Of a stretch of DNA of 64,000 bases, positions 26,737-35,881 are shown piece after piece. The stretch spans positions 4,278,001-4,342,000 of the forward strand of contig NC_013131.1 of the NCBI RefSeq assembly GCF_000024025.1. Direction: 5' to 3'. Under the pieces are notes generated by a model that was given only the letters and a program-made list of their open reading frames with translations, had not been told where the DNA came from and did not search any database. Source of the stretch: Catenulispora acidiphila DSM 44928. Lineage in GTDB: Bacteria > Actinomycetota > Actinomycetes > Streptomycetales > Catenulisporaceae. The translations under genes and the position numbers were made by a program. The number at the start of each line of letters is the position of its first letter. The stretch's first letter is position 1.

Positions 26737-27531
26737 TCACCTCTCGATTAGTGGTGCGATGACGTGCCGGACATTCGCCCACACCACGTAGAGCACGGGT
26801 GCGGGAGCCAGGAAAAGACCGACCGCCGGCTTGGCGAGGACCGCTGCGAGCAGCACGGCCAGTGCCGCCGAGTTGGCCAGACTCAGGTACCACTTGCGGA
26901 TGCAGAGATAGGCGCACGCCCACAGGAGGCGGCTTTTGCGAGCCCGCCCCGCCGAGGTCGCGGCGCTCGCAACATCAGCTGTCGCCGCGAAGACCCACAC
27001 AGTCGGCCTCATGGCGGCGACCAGCACGGTCGGCGTCACTGCGATGACCAACGCGATCAGCACCGCGAGCAGCGGCGTGGCCGCGGCCAGGGACGTTCCG
27101 ACGGCGAGCTGGAGATCGGCCCCGAGCACGATCGCCGCGGCCGAAGCCGCGACGCCGACGAGCAGCGACCGCCCGAAGCCCGTCCGGTACGCGGACCAGA
27201 ACGTCCGCACCACGCGGTGCTCGCCGCCGGACAGCGCTTCGAACGCGGCGAACGCTGCTGACGCCGCCGGCGCGCACAGCGCCGACAGTCCGACGAAGAA
27301 CGGCCACGCGGCCAGCGGCGACCCGGTGAACGCGAGCGCGAGCAGCACCGGCAGCACCGCGGCCGCCAGACAGATGTTGAGGAGCAGCCCAGCGCACACC
27401 GTGCTGAAAAGCGTCTCGTAGGGGATACGGCCGGCGCTGGTCGCGGTGGCGGCGTGCGTCACGGTGGCGGCGCGGGTCACCTTCGCGGCGCGGGCCAGGC
27501 CGGCGGCCTTCCCGCCATCAGTACTCATCAC
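26737..27531 (-). CDS. YesL-like (DUF624) membrane protein
   Basis: This is a 264-residue membrane protein with about five to six hydrophobic segments and an Arg-rich end. The arrangement and its place beside sugar ABC permeases match the DUF624/YesL family, which is often next to carbohydrate uptake genes but whose job is not settled. An N-terminal Ala/Thr/Val-repeat segment (TRAATVTHAATAT) is low complexity. It starts four bases after the MalG-like permease stop. A second YesL-like protein is in the xylan locus at 47084. Confidence 0.72.
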   Translation of the reverse strand: MMSTDGGKAAGLARAAKVTRAATVTHAATATSAGRIPYETLFSTVCAGLLLNICLAAAVLPVLLALAFTGSPLAAWPFFVGLSALCAPAASAAFAAFEALSGGEHRVVRTFWSAYRTGFGRSLLVGVAASAAAIVLGADLQLAVGTSLAAATPLLAVLIALVIAVTPTVLVAAMRPTVWVFAATADVASAATSAGRARKSRLLWACAYLCIRKWYLSLANSAALAVLLAAVLAKPAVGLFLAPAPVLYVVWANVRHVIAPLIER

Positions 27532-27535
27532 GACC

Positions 27536-28438
27536 TCAGCCCTTCATTCCGGACGTCGCGATGCCCTCGATGAAGTACCGCTGCCCGAGCAGGAAGATCA
27601 CCAGAATCGGAAGCACGGACAGCACCGAGCCGGTCATCATCATCGCGTAGTCCGCGTCGTACTGGCCGACGAAGGACTGGAGCCCGAGCTGCACCGTCCA
27701 GTGGTTGTTGCTCGTCAGGTAGATGAACGGCCCCATGTAGTCGTTCCAGGTGTTCACGAACGTCAGCAGCGCCAGGCTCGCCAGCGCCGGACGGGACAGC
27801 GGCAGGATGATCCGGGCCCAGATCCCGTACTCGCTCAGGCCGTCGACGCGCGCCGCCTCGCAGAGCTCGTCCGGGATCGTCAGGTAGTACTGGCGCATCA
27901 GGAAGACGCCGAACGCGCCGAAGGCCTGGATCAGGATCAGCGACAGGAACGTGTCCGTCAGGCCCGCCTTCTGCATCATGATGTACTGCGGGATCATGTA
28001 TGCCTGCCAGGGCAGGGCGATCGTCGCGACGTAGACCACGAACAGTCCGTCGCGGCCCCGGAAGCGCACCTTGGCGAACCCGTAGGCCGCGAAGCTCCCG
28101 GTCAGCACCTGCAGGAACGTGATCACCGTGCTCAGCAAGACGGTGTTGCGCAGGTAGGTGGACATCGGGATCTTCGTCCAGATGTCGGTGAAGTTGCGCC
28201 ACCGGACGTCGTGCGGGATCCACTGGATCGGGATGGTGAAGACGTCGTTGTTGCGCTTCAGCGACGAGCTGACCATCCAGACGAACGGGACCAGGATCAC
28301 CGCCGCCGCCGTGATCAGCACCGCGTAGAGCGCGACGCGGGCGGCGAGGGCTCGCGGGCTGCGCGCCGCCTGGCGTCCGCCGCCGCCGGTGCCGGACGGT
28401 CGCCGGCCGGCGGGGCTCGTCGTCGCCGTCGTCGTCAT
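27536..28438 (-). CDS. Sugar ABC transporter permease (MalG-like)
   Basis: This is an inner-membrane permease of the CUT1 MalG family, 300 residues, with six helices and the EAA motif EAARVDGLSEYGIWARIILPL. The C terminus is the usual IEGIATSGMKG. The ATG at 28438 overlaps the stop of the MalF-like gene (ATGA). No ATPase is in the operon. CUT1 systems commonly share an MsiK-type ATPase encoded elsewhere. The partner genes here point to a plant-cell-wall oligosaccharide. Confidence 0.9.
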   Translation of the reverse strand: MTTTATTSPAGRRPSGTGGGGRQAARSPRALAARVALYAVLITAAAVILVPFVWMVSSSLKRNNDVFTIPIQWIPHDVRWRNFTDIWTKIPMSTYLRNTVLLSTVITFLQVLTGSFAAYGFAKVRFRGRDGLFVVYVATIALPWQAYMIPQYIMMQKAGLTDTFLSLILIQAFGAFGVFLMRQYYLTIPDELCEAARVDGLSEYGIWARIILPLSRPALASLALLTFVNTWNDYMGPFIYLTSNNHWTVQLGLQSFVGQYDADYAMMMTGSVLSVLPILVIFLLGQRYFIEGIATSGMKG

Positions 28439-29385
28439 GAGCGCTCCCTGCGATTGTTGAACCAGAACTGAGTCAGGGTGAGGATCAGGACCAGGAAGAA
28501 CAGCAGGACCGAGATCGCCGACGCGTAGCCGAAGTCGCCCTCGACGATGCCCTGCCGGTAGATCTGCTGGGAGAGCACGAGCGTCGCCCGGCCCGGGCCG
28601 CCGTTGGTCATGACGACGATGAGGTCGAAGATCTTGAAGCTCTGCACGGTCAGCAGGACCAGGACGAGGAACGTCGTCGGCCGCAGCCCGGGAAGCGTGA
28701 CGGCGCGGAACTGCTGCCACTTCTTGGCGCCGTCCATCGACGCGGCCTCGTACTGCTCCCTGGGGATTGTCTGCAGCCCGGCCAGGAAGAGGATCATGTA
28801 GTAGCCCATGTCTCGCCAGACGCTGGTCAGGATCACCGCGGGCATCGCCCAGGCGGTGCTGCTCGTCCAACCGGGTCCGTGGGCCACGCCGAGCAGCTGC
28901 AGGAACTGGTTCACGGGCCCCGACTGCGGGTTGAAGAGCATGTTCCAGACGAGCGCGACGGCGACCATCGACGTGATGTACGGGAAGAACGCGGCGGCGC
29001 GGAAGAAGGCGATGCCGGGCATCTTGCGGTTGAGCAGCAGCGCCAGGCCGAGCGAGGCCAGGATCGTCAGCGGGACGTGGCCGCACGCGTAGTACAGGGT
29101 GTTCTTCAGCGCGACCTTGGTGGAGTCGTCGTTCAGCAGCCGGCGGAAGTTCTTCAGCCCGAGCCATTTCGGCGGGTTGTAGGAGTCCCAGTTCGTGAAC
29201 GACAGGGCGAAGGTGGCGATCACCGGGATGAGCGTGAGCGCCACGAAGCCGAGGAAGTTCGGCAGGATGAAGCTCCAGCCGATCAGGGTGTTGCGACGTT
29301 GGCGCCGGCGCGCGCGCGGGTCGCGCCGGGACGTCGGGGGCCCGGCGCTCGCCGTCGCCGGTGCCGCGGTGATCAGGTCAGCCAT
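28435..29385 (-). CDS. Sugar ABC transporter permease (MalF-like)
   Basis: This is a CUT1 permease of 316 residues. After an Arg-rich cytoplasmic start, the first helix is WSFILPNFLGFVALTLIPV. The EAA loop reads EAASMDGAKKWQQFRAVTLPGL. The TNGGPGRATLVLS motif near the end is typical of MalF-like proteins. The ATG at 29385 is chosen because the longer open frame overlaps the binding-protein gene. It works with the MalG-like permease next to it. Confidence 0.9.
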   Translation of the reverse strand: MADLITAAPATASAGPPTSRRDPRARRRQRRNTLIGWSFILPNFLGFVALTLIPVIATFALSFTNWDSYNPPKWLGLKNFRRLLNDDSTKVALKNTLYYACGHVPLTILASLGLALLLNRKMPGIAFFRAAAFFPYITSMVAVALVWNMLFNPQSGPVNQFLQLLGVAHGPGWTSSTAWAMPAVILTSVWRDMGYYMILFLAGLQTIPREQYEAASMDGAKKWQQFRAVTLPGLRPTTFLVLVLLTVQSFKIFDLIVVMTNGGPGRATLVLSQQIYRQGIVEGDFGYASAISVLLFFLVLILTLTQFWFNNRRERS

Positions 29386-29397
29386 CGGTATCCTCTC

Positions 29398-29425
29398 CCG
29401 GCGGGGAACTCCTGCTCCCCGCCGG
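29398..29425 (-). other. Intercistronic stem-loop between binding-protein and permease genes
   Basis: CCGGCGGGGA and TCCCCGCCGG form a perfect 10-bp stem with an 8-base loop in the 110-bp gap after the binding-protein gene. Such structures often give the binding-protein mRNA greater stability or reduce read-through into the permeases. A short direct repeat (TCTGGTCGAACGGG) lies beside it. Confidence 0.55.
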
Positions 29426-29495
29426 AACCGCCCAGGGTCTGGTCGACCGGGTCCTGGTGACCCCGGTCTGGTCGAACGGGTCTGGTCGAACGGGT

Positions 29496-30779
29496 CTAGC
29501 TGACTTCGTTCTTGACGCGGGAGCCCATCTCCTTGATCCCGGCGTCGATGGACTTCTGCTTGGTCATGACCAGCTGGTGCTCCTCGGTGAGGATCGCGTC
29601 GATCTTCGAGGACTTGTCGCTGGCCGGCATTTCCAGCACGACCTTGTCCGGCTTGAACGCCTTCTTCGAGACGTCGTCCGTCGGCATCCCGGTCAGCGCG
29701 AAGTAGTCCTGCCGAGTCTGGTCGGACAGCAGCGAGGGCACGACGCCGATCGCGGTGATCGCCTTGGCCCCCTCGGGACCCGCGGCGAACTGGACGAACT
29801 TCTCGGCCGCGGCCGCGTGCTTGGCCTTCTTGTTGACGGCGAACGCCGTCGGCGAACCGAACGTGGTGACCGTGCTCCCGCCCGGCCGCTGCGGCATCGG
29901 CGCGATGGCCCAGTCGACGTCGGTGTCGCCGGACTTCTTGTCCGCGAGCAGCTTGGCGATGAACCACGTGCCCATCGGCAGCATCGCGGCCTTCGAGGTC
30001 TCGAACACCGTCGCGTACCCGGTCTTCTGCGTGGTCGCGGTGGCGAAGTCGAGCGTCGCGCCCGCGTCCTGGATCCCGAGCGCCATCTTGTACTGGTCGG
30101 TGAAGAAGCTGTAGTCGTCGCCGAGCAGGTTCCCACCGGTCTGCGCGGCCGATATCGCCTGGACCACCGAGCGCCAGATGTGGTGGTACGTGCCGTAGAC
30201 CTTGTCGCCGCCGGAGCCGGTGGTGACGGACTTGGCCAGGTCGCTGTACTGGTCCCAGGTGAGGTTGTCCGGAGCCTGCTTGCCCGCCGCGGTGAAGAGC
30301 TTCTTGTTGTAGAACAGGACCCAGAAATCCTGCCGATAGGGCAGGGCGTAGTACTTGCCGTCCTTCGTCTTGTAGCTGTCGAGGCCGTTGAGCGTCGCGG
30401 CCGCACCCGAGGTGGCGATCGAGGTCAGGTCCTTGAGCTGCCCGCGCGCGGCGTAGAGGGAGTAGTCGCTGACCTGCTTCATCGTGATGACGTCGGTGCT
30501 GTCGCCGCCGGCGAGCATGGTGGTGACCTTGGTCGGGTAGTCGGCGGCGAGGATGTCGACGGGCTTGATGGTGATGTTCGGGTTCGCCTGGTGGAAGGCG
30601 TCGAACAAGGCGTGGAACTCAGGGGTCGAGGCCAGGCTCCAGACGCTGACCGTCAGCTCGACCGGGGAGCTGTCGGCGGCCGCCGCGCCGGCGGGGGAAC
30701 TCTTGCTCGAGCCGCACGCTGCCAGGGGTGCGGCGGCTGCCGCGGTGGCGCAGAACGTGAGGAACTTCCTTCTGTCCAT
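29496..30779 (-). CDS. Sugar ABC transporter substrate-binding lipoprotein
   Basis: This is a CUT1 solute-binding protein of 427 residues. A lipoprotein signal (RRKFLTFCATAAAAAPLAAC, lipobox LAAC) anchors it to the membrane surface. The fold is that of family 1 extracellular binding proteins, with VELTVSVWS, WVLFYNKKLF and LPMGTWF. The ATG at 30779 is taken from the signal peptide. It is 26 bp after the DUF2264 gene. It captures the oligosaccharide for the two permeases downstream. The ligand is unknown. Confidence 0.9.
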   Translation of the reverse strand: MDRRKFLTFCATAAAAAPLAACGSSKSSPAGAAAADSSPVELTVSVWSLASTPEFHALFDAFHQANPNITIKPVDILAADYPTKVTTMLAGGDSTDVITMKQVSDYSLYAARGQLKDLTSIATSGAAATLNGLDSYKTKDGKYYALPYRQDFWVLFYNKKLFTAAGKQAPDNLTWDQYSDLAKSVTTGSGGDKVYGTYHHIWRSVVQAISAAQTGGNLLGDDYSFFTDQYKMALGIQDAGATLDFATATTQKTGYATVFETSKAAMLPMGTWFIAKLLADKKSGDTDVDWAIAPMPQRPGGSTVTTFGSPTAFAVNKKAKHAAAAEKFVQFAAGPEGAKAITAIGVVPSLLSDQTRQDYFALTGMPTDDVSKKAFKPDKVVLEMPASDKSSKIDAILTEEHQLVMTKQKSIDAGIKEMGSRVKNEVS

Positions 30780-30805
30780 GAGGATTCCCTTGATTGTCAG
30801 GCGGA

Positions 30806-32836
30806 TCAGGCAGACATGAGGTGGAGGTCGGGCAGCGGTGCACTGGTGGTGACTCCGTCGGGCCAGGTGATGGCGACGGTCGGCGCGCGCTCGGAGCCCG
30901 TGAGGACGACGCGCGGTGTGACGCGGCCGCCGTTGAGGGCCAGGGCCGCGATGGTCCAGGTGGCGGCGCGCGGGGGTGTCTGGAGCCAGGGGGTCGCGGT
31001 CCATTCACCGAGCGGTGTGGCGTCTTCGAGGCGGTGGACGCCGGCGGTGGCGCTGGTCGCGGACTCATCCGCGAAGCCGACGTCGCCGACGACGCCGACG
31101 ACGGTCGAGGTGTGGCCGCCGCCGACGGCGCTCGCGCTCGCGGGCGAGACGCCGATCGTGGCGGCCGGAGGCTCGCCGGCCGAGATCGGCCAGCCGCCGA
31201 TGCGCAGGGCGGCCACGTCGGACCAGCCGGGCGCGTCGGACGGGTCGACGTACACGCAGCGCACTTCCCATGCGCCGCGGACGATGGAGACCGTCGTGAC
31301 GACGGCCGCGTCGCGGGCCTCGCCGTGCCGGCCCGAGCCGTGATCGGGATCCGGTCCGGCGGCGCCGGGCGTGATCCAGTGGCAGCGGGCTCGTGAGGCG
31401 AGTACCGCCGCACCGTCGAGCGCTGCCACGCCGAGCGTCTCGAACCCGCTCCGGTGCGTGGCGTTCCCCGCGCCGTCGAGCAGTACGACCGCCTGGTCGA
31501 GCGGCGCGTCCCAGCCCTCGTCGAGGAGGATCGGCGCGGTCCCCGTCGAGTACCCCAGCCGCGCGTACAGCGGCGAGTCGCCGGTCCGGTCCCCTGGCCG
31601 CGCATGGTCGGTGCCGTGGTTGTAGACGCGCACCACGCCGTCGGCCTTGGTCGAGCTCAGGGCCCAGCCCGGGGCGGCGATGACGGCCAGCTGGTCGGCT
31701 TCTTCGACCGGCAGCGGCTGTTCGGTGCTCGTCCACACGGGGTGGTCGGCCGGAAGCGCAAGGCCGAGCATGCCCTTGGCGGCCCAGTACGGCGAACCGG
31801 TCCCTGAGTAGTTCTGCGCGATCGGCCGCCAGGCGTGGTGCCAGCCGAGCGTCAGGAGGCCGTCCTCGTCCGGCGCTCCGCGATCGACGAAGTGTTTGAC
31901 GATTCCCCCGGCGGCCCGCCGCAGCAGGCCCGGATCCAGCGCCCCGGTCTCGGCGAACGCCCCGACCCAGAACGGTGCCGCCGCCGCGAAGCGGTATGTC
32001 AGGCTCCTGCCCTGGATCAGCGGCGAGCCGTCCGCGCCGACCAGGCGGACCGCGTCGAGGAGATATCGGTCGAGGTGCTCGGTGTAGGCGGGCAACCGCG
32101 GGGCGGCGAGCCGCTTCGCGCCGGCCATCCGGCTCCACAGGATCGGGTACAGGTGCAGAGCCCACCCGCAGTAGTGGTCGTAGCTGCGCTCGGCACCGTC
32201 GGAGTACCAGCCGCCCTCGCGGACGAACGAATCGTGGACGGCCAGGTCGGACTCCATGTCCTCCAGGGACCACGGACCGCCGACCGACGCCAGGAACTGC
32301 TCGACGACGATGCGGAACCAAACCCAGTTCGTCCTCGGATAGTCCTGGTCCCCGACCACCTGTGCCAGGTAGTTCACGACGCGCTCCTGAACGCCCGCGC
32401 CGAGGCGGTCCCACAGCCACGGCCGCGTCATGTCGAGGATCAGCGCGATCGACGCCGCCTCCACCTTGGCCTGGCCGTGCTCGCTCGGCGACGTCCAGCG
32501 TTCCGGCGACGACGGGTCGGTGCCGGCCGCCACGCCGCTCGCGTAGCGTTCCAGCAGGTTCAGCGGGTCCCGGCCGCGCTCCCCGGCGACCCGGAAACCC
32601 GCCAGCAGGAAGGTCCGGGCGAAGCCTTCGAGGCCGTCGATCGCCGTTCCGTAGCCGCCGGGCGCGCCGGGCGGCGTTATCAGGGCTTTGGCCGGTGAGG
32701 CGTAGCGGTCGGCCGCGAGAAGCATGCGGTCCGCCAGGGCGGTCCAGTCGGCACGAGTCCAGCCGGTGTAAGGCGAGATGTCGGCGCCTGGCAGGTACTC
32801 GTCCGACAGGGGTGGATTCGGCACCCTCGCGCTCAT
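30806..32836 (-). CDS. DUF2264 domain protein
   Basis: This is a 676-residue protein with the DUF2264 family body (about residues 20-400), seen as WTRADWTALADRMLL, FARTFLLAGF and YDHYCGWALHLYPILW. The remainder resembles a beta-sandwich of the kind found in polysaccharide lyases and (alpha/alpha)6-barrel hydrolases. The family occurs in sugar-utilisation loci and is probably a cytoplasmic glycosidase or lyase. There is no signal peptide. The ATG at 32836 overlaps the dehydrogenase stop (ATGA). The longer open frame upstream is antisense-like. Confidence 0.8.
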   Translation of the reverse strand: MSARVPNPPLSDEYLPGADISPYTGWTRADWTALADRMLLAADRYASPAKALITPPGAPGGYGTAIDGLEGFARTFLLAGFRVAGERGRDPLNLLERYASGVAAGTDPSSPERWTSPSEHGQAKVEAASIALILDMTRPWLWDRLGAGVQERVVNYLAQVVGDQDYPRTNWVWFRIVVEQFLASVGGPWSLEDMESDLAVHDSFVREGGWYSDGAERSYDHYCGWALHLYPILWSRMAGAKRLAAPRLPAYTEHLDRYLLDAVRLVGADGSPLIQGRSLTYRFAAAAPFWVGAFAETGALDPGLLRRAAGGIVKHFVDRGAPDEDGLLTLGWHHAWRPIAQNYSGTGSPYWAAKGMLGLALPADHPVWTSTEQPLPVEEADQLAVIAAPGWALSSTKADGVVRVYNHGTDHARPGDRTGDSPLYARLGYSTGTAPILLDEGWDAPLDQAVVLLDGAGNATHRSGFETLGVAALDGAAVLASRARCHWITPGAAGPDPDHGSGRHGEARDAAVVTTVSIVRGAWEVRCVYVDPSDAPGWSDVAALRIGGWPISAGEPPAATIGVSPASASAVGGGHTSTVVGVVGDVGFADESATSATAGVHRLEDATPLGEWTATPWLQTPPRAATWTIAALALNGGRVTPRVVLTGSERAPTVAITWPDGVTTSAPLPDLHLMSA

Positions 32837-33843
32837 GCGCTCACCGCCAGCACTTCGCGCGTGACCGCGTCCAACGGTGCTTCGCCGCGGACGAACCGCT
32901 CCAGTTCGCTCAGGGCCTGCGCGCTCATCCGCCGGGTCTCCGTCCCCAGCGAGCCGGCGATATGCGGTGTGATCATCACGTTCGGCAGGCTCGGCAGCAG
33001 CGAATCGGCCGGCAGCGGCTCGGGGTCGGTGACGTCGAGGATCGCGTTCAGCCGGCCCGACGCGCACTCGCGCTCCAGCGCGGCGGTGTCGATGACCGAG
33101 CCGCGCGCCGTGTTCACGACAGTCGCGCCGTCCGGCAGCAGGGCCAGCTCGCGCGCGCCGATCGACCCCCGGGTCTGGGGCAGCTCCGGCAGGTGGAGCG
33201 ACAGGATCTCCGAGCGCTTCAGCACCTCGTCGAGCTCGACCAGCTGTCCGCCCGCCGCGGCCACGGCCTCCGAGTCGGCGTACGGATCGGCGACGAGCAC
33301 GGCGGCGGTGTCGAGCGCCCGCAACCGCTCGAGGACCCGGCGGCCGATCCGCGAGAAGCCGACGATCCCGATCGTGCGCCCATAGTTGGACAGGTCCTCG
33401 CGGTCGCCGACGGCGTACCAGTCGACGGGCTTGAGCCGGGACTGGGCCGCCAGGACGTGTGCCTGCTTCCCGGCGAAGATGATCGCGGCCAGGGTGTACT
33501 CGGCCACCGGCGTCGCGTTCGCCTCGGCGGCGCTCGTCACCAGGACGTCACGCCGCCACACGGCGTCGGAGACGATCGGCCGGACGCTGCCGGCGCAGTG
33601 GAAGACGGCCCGCAGCTTCGGCGCCGCGTCCAGCCGCTCTTCGGTCAGGACCGGGCAGCCCCAGGACGTGAGCAGCACCTCCGTCTCGGCGAGGCGGGCG
33701 CGGACGCGCGGCGTGTCGAGGTCGTCCGTCCAGACCGGGTCGCCGAGCTCGGCGAGCGCGCGCAGGCGGCGCAGCTCCTCGGCGCCGAACTGGAGCCGGT
33801 AGGTGTCGGGCCGCATCACGAGCAGGGCCTCGGGACGGTGCAT
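32833..33843 (-). CDS. D-2-hydroxyacid dehydrogenase family protein
   Basis: This is a 336-residue NAD(P)-dependent dehydrogenase of the D-isomer-specific 2-hydroxyacid family. The nucleotide motif is GIVGFSRIGRRV, with the catalytic Arg in VVNTARGSVID, the Glu in DVTDPEPL and the His in ITPHIAGS. It is the first gene of the operon, in front of the DUF2264 and transport genes. It may reduce or oxidise a sugar-acid breakdown product. The substrate cannot be predicted. Confidence 0.9.
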   Translation of the reverse strand: MHRPEALLVMRPDTYRLQFGAEELRRLRALAELGDPVWTDDLDTPRVRARLAETEVLLTSWGCPVLTEERLDAAPKLRAVFHCAGSVRPIVSDAVWRRDVLVTSAAEANATPVAEYTLAAIIFAGKQAHVLAAQSRLKPVDWYAVGDREDLSNYGRTIGIVGFSRIGRRVLERLRALDTAAVLVADPYADSEAVAAAGGQLVELDEVLKRSEILSLHLPELPQTRGSIGARELALLPDGATVVNTARGSVIDTAALERECASGRLNAILDVTDPEPLPADSLLPSLPNVMITPHIAGSLGTETRRMSAQALSELERFVRGEAPLDAVTREVLAVSA

Positions 33844-34195
33844 GGTCGGGTTACCCCTCCTGGTTTTTTCGATCAGAGGCGATCGCTTGCGTTTCGCTTC
33901 TGTGCGCTCGATCGATGACCGAGAGTAGACCGTGGGAGAAAGGCCAGCACAAGAGTTCGTTACCGAGCTGTAACCTGAGAATCGTGGAGCAACAGTGAAC
34001 TACTGTGATCGAATCTGATCAGATGAACTTGTCGCCCCGGAGCACGCGGTACGGTGCTGCGGGGACAATGGGAAGGCGAGTGCTGATTCGCCCAGTCGCT
34101 CGCCCGCCGACGCACACCTGCTGACTCGTTGATTGCTCGCTGCTGAGGCAACCGCCGAGGCACCCGAAGAACCGACGCCCCCGGGAGACGCCCCC
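33844..34195. promoter_or_regulatory. Divergent promoter region with palindromes
   Basis: This gap lies between the sugar operon and the regulator gene. Two short palindromes are present: GTTAC-CGAGCT-GTAAC at 33959-33974 and ACAGT-GAACT-ACTGT at 33992-34006. A GATC-N6-GATC site follows. They are good candidates for operators of the regulator at 34196, but no footprint can be inferred. Confidence 0.45.
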
Positions 34196-35407
34196 TTGAC
34201 CGAGCCCGAGTCGCCGATGCTCCCGGCCGAGCGCCGCGAAAGCATCCTCGGCGAGCTGCGCACGCGCGGTCCGCTGCTTCGCGTCACCGACATCGCCCGG
34301 ACCCTGGGCGTCAGCGCGGTGACCGTGCGCCGGGACGTCGCCCAACTCGCGGACGACGGCGTGATCGAACGGGTCCACGGCGGCATCCGGCTGCCCCGGG
34401 CCGCCGCCGCGCGGCCGAACAGCGCTCCCGGATCCGGAGCCGCCGCCACCGGAGCGGCCTCCTGGCCGGCCGGCACCGCATTGCCGGCGACCGGCGTGGT
34501 CCTCGAAGACCCGGGTCCGGCGTCCGGCCCCGAAGAAGCGGACCTCCCGCCGGTCGGCATGGTCGTGCCGTCGCTGGACTACTACTGGCCGCAGATCATC
34601 CGCGGCGCACGAGACCTGGCCCGGACCAACGGCCTGCGCATCGTCCTGCGCGGCTCGTCCTACGTCGACGTCGACGACGTCCGCCGCCAGACCGAATGGC
34701 TCCTGGCGACGGTGGGCATCCAAGGTCTGCTCATCGCCCCGCCCACGGACGGCGAGGCGGCAGCCGACCTCATCGCCTGGCTCTGCGCGCTCCCGATCCC
34801 GGTGGTCTTCATCGAACGGACCGCGACGATCGGCCCGTTTCACGAACACGTGGAATCCGTGACGACCGACCACGCCTACGGAGCAGGCCTCGCCGTCCGG
34901 CACCTCGCCGTCGAGGGCCACCGCCGCGTCGGATTCCTGGCCTCTGCGACAAGCCCGCACACACGAGTGGTCCGGCAAGGATGGTTCGAAACCGCCACAG
35001 ACATCGGGCTCGACGTCGAAGCCGCCCCGGAGGCGATCACCCCCGACCACCGGCAGCCGGACTGGACCGACCACGTGGACGCATTCCTCGACGCGGCCCT
35101 GGCCAGCGACACCAAAGCGGTGCTGGTGCACTCCGACCGCGAAGCGATATCGCTGGTCGCCCGCTGCCAGGAACGTGGCATCGACGTCCCGGGCGACCTG
35201 GCCGTCGTCGCCTATGACGACGAGGTCGCCGGCCTCGCCGACCCGGCACTGACCGCGATCCGGCCGGCGAAGCCCGAACTCGGCCGCACCGCGCTCCGCC
35301 TGCTGGCCGAACGAATGCGTGACGGACCCGCCCGCCCGGTCCACCGGGTGCAGATCAGCCCGCGGCTGGTGATCCGCGACTCCAGCATCGGGCGGACGGC
35401 GCGCTAG
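34196..35407 (+). CDS. Regulator with DeoR-type HTH and LacI-type sensor domain
   Basis: This is a 403-residue transcription factor. An N-terminal DeoR-type winged helix (ERRESILGELRTRGPL, VTDIARTLGVSAVTVRRDV) is followed by an Ala/Gly/Pro linker of 50 residues. A periplasmic-binding-protein-like sensor of LacI/GalR type follows (GMVVPSLDYYWPQIIRGARD, DHAYGAGLAVRHLAVEGHRRVGF, AVVAYDDE). The TTG at 34196 has GGGAG 8 bases upstream; the ATG at 34217 and a TTG at 34133 are alternatives. It is divergent from the dehydrogenase-DUF2264-ABC operon and probably represses it until a sugar ligand binds. Confidence 0.85.
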   Translation: MTEPESPMLPAERRESILGELRTRGPLLRVTDIARTLGVSAVTVRRDVAQLADDGVIERVHGGIRLPRAAAARPNSAPGSGAAATGAASWPAGTALPATGVVLEDPGPASGPEEADLPPVGMVVPSLDYYWPQIIRGARDLARTNGLRIVLRGSSYVDVDDVRRQTEWLLATVGIQGLLIAPPTDGEAAADLIAWLCALPIPVVFIERTATIGPFHEHVESVTTDHAYGAGLAVRHLAVEGHRRVGFLASATSPHTRVVRQGWFETATDIGLDVEAAPEAITPDHRQPDWTDHVDAFLDAALASDTKAVLVHSDREAISLVARCQERGIDVPGDLAVVAYDDEVAGLADPALTAIRPAKPELGRTALRLLAERMRDGPARPVHRVQISPRLVIRDSSIGRTAR

Positions 35408-35572
35408 CCCGGTTCTGCGCACAGGATCGGTTCGGATGCCGGTCGTGCACCCCGAACAACCGGCTCTCTACCTCGGGCTTCGCGGACCGGCAGCGCCGCC
35501 ACGCCCATCCGACCGGCCTGTCGCTACACCAGAACATCTGGACCTCTTGTCGGCCGGTCACAGGACGAGTCG

Positions 35573-35869
35573 TTATGAGCTCTGAGGCTCCTCGCGGCCG
35601 AAGGCGCCCGGTCCGGCGTGGAAGAGCCCGATCAACAAGACGCCGACGCTGACGCCGGCGAGCGCCGGCCACGGGTGACGAGTCAGGTGTGCCGTCGCCA
35701 GCAGCACGGTGCCGATGACGAGGCCTGCCCAGCCGGCGACGAGGTTGGGGACCGGCCCGTTCCCGAACGCGCTGGGGTAGCGCCGTTTGGTGATGCCGCG
35801 CAGGAAGTGCGGGAGCGCGTTGCCGGCCAGGACGCCGCCGAGGAAGCCGAGAGCGATTGTCTGCCACAT
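35573..35869 (-). CDS. Small membrane protein of unknown function
   Basis: This 98-residue protein has about three hydrophobic stretches (TIALGFLGGVLAGNALPHF, LVAGWAGLVIGTVLLAT, AGVSVGVLLIGLF). It is 12 bp after the TetR gene on the same strand, so it is probably co-expressed with it and regulated by it. No family was recognised. Confidence 0.7.
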   Translation of the reverse strand: MWQTIALGFLGGVLAGNALPHFLRGITKRRYPSAFGNGPVPNLVAGWAGLVIGTVLLATAHLTRHPWPALAGVSVGVLLIGLFHAGPGAFGREEPQSS

Positions 35870-35881
35870 GTCACAGGGTCC

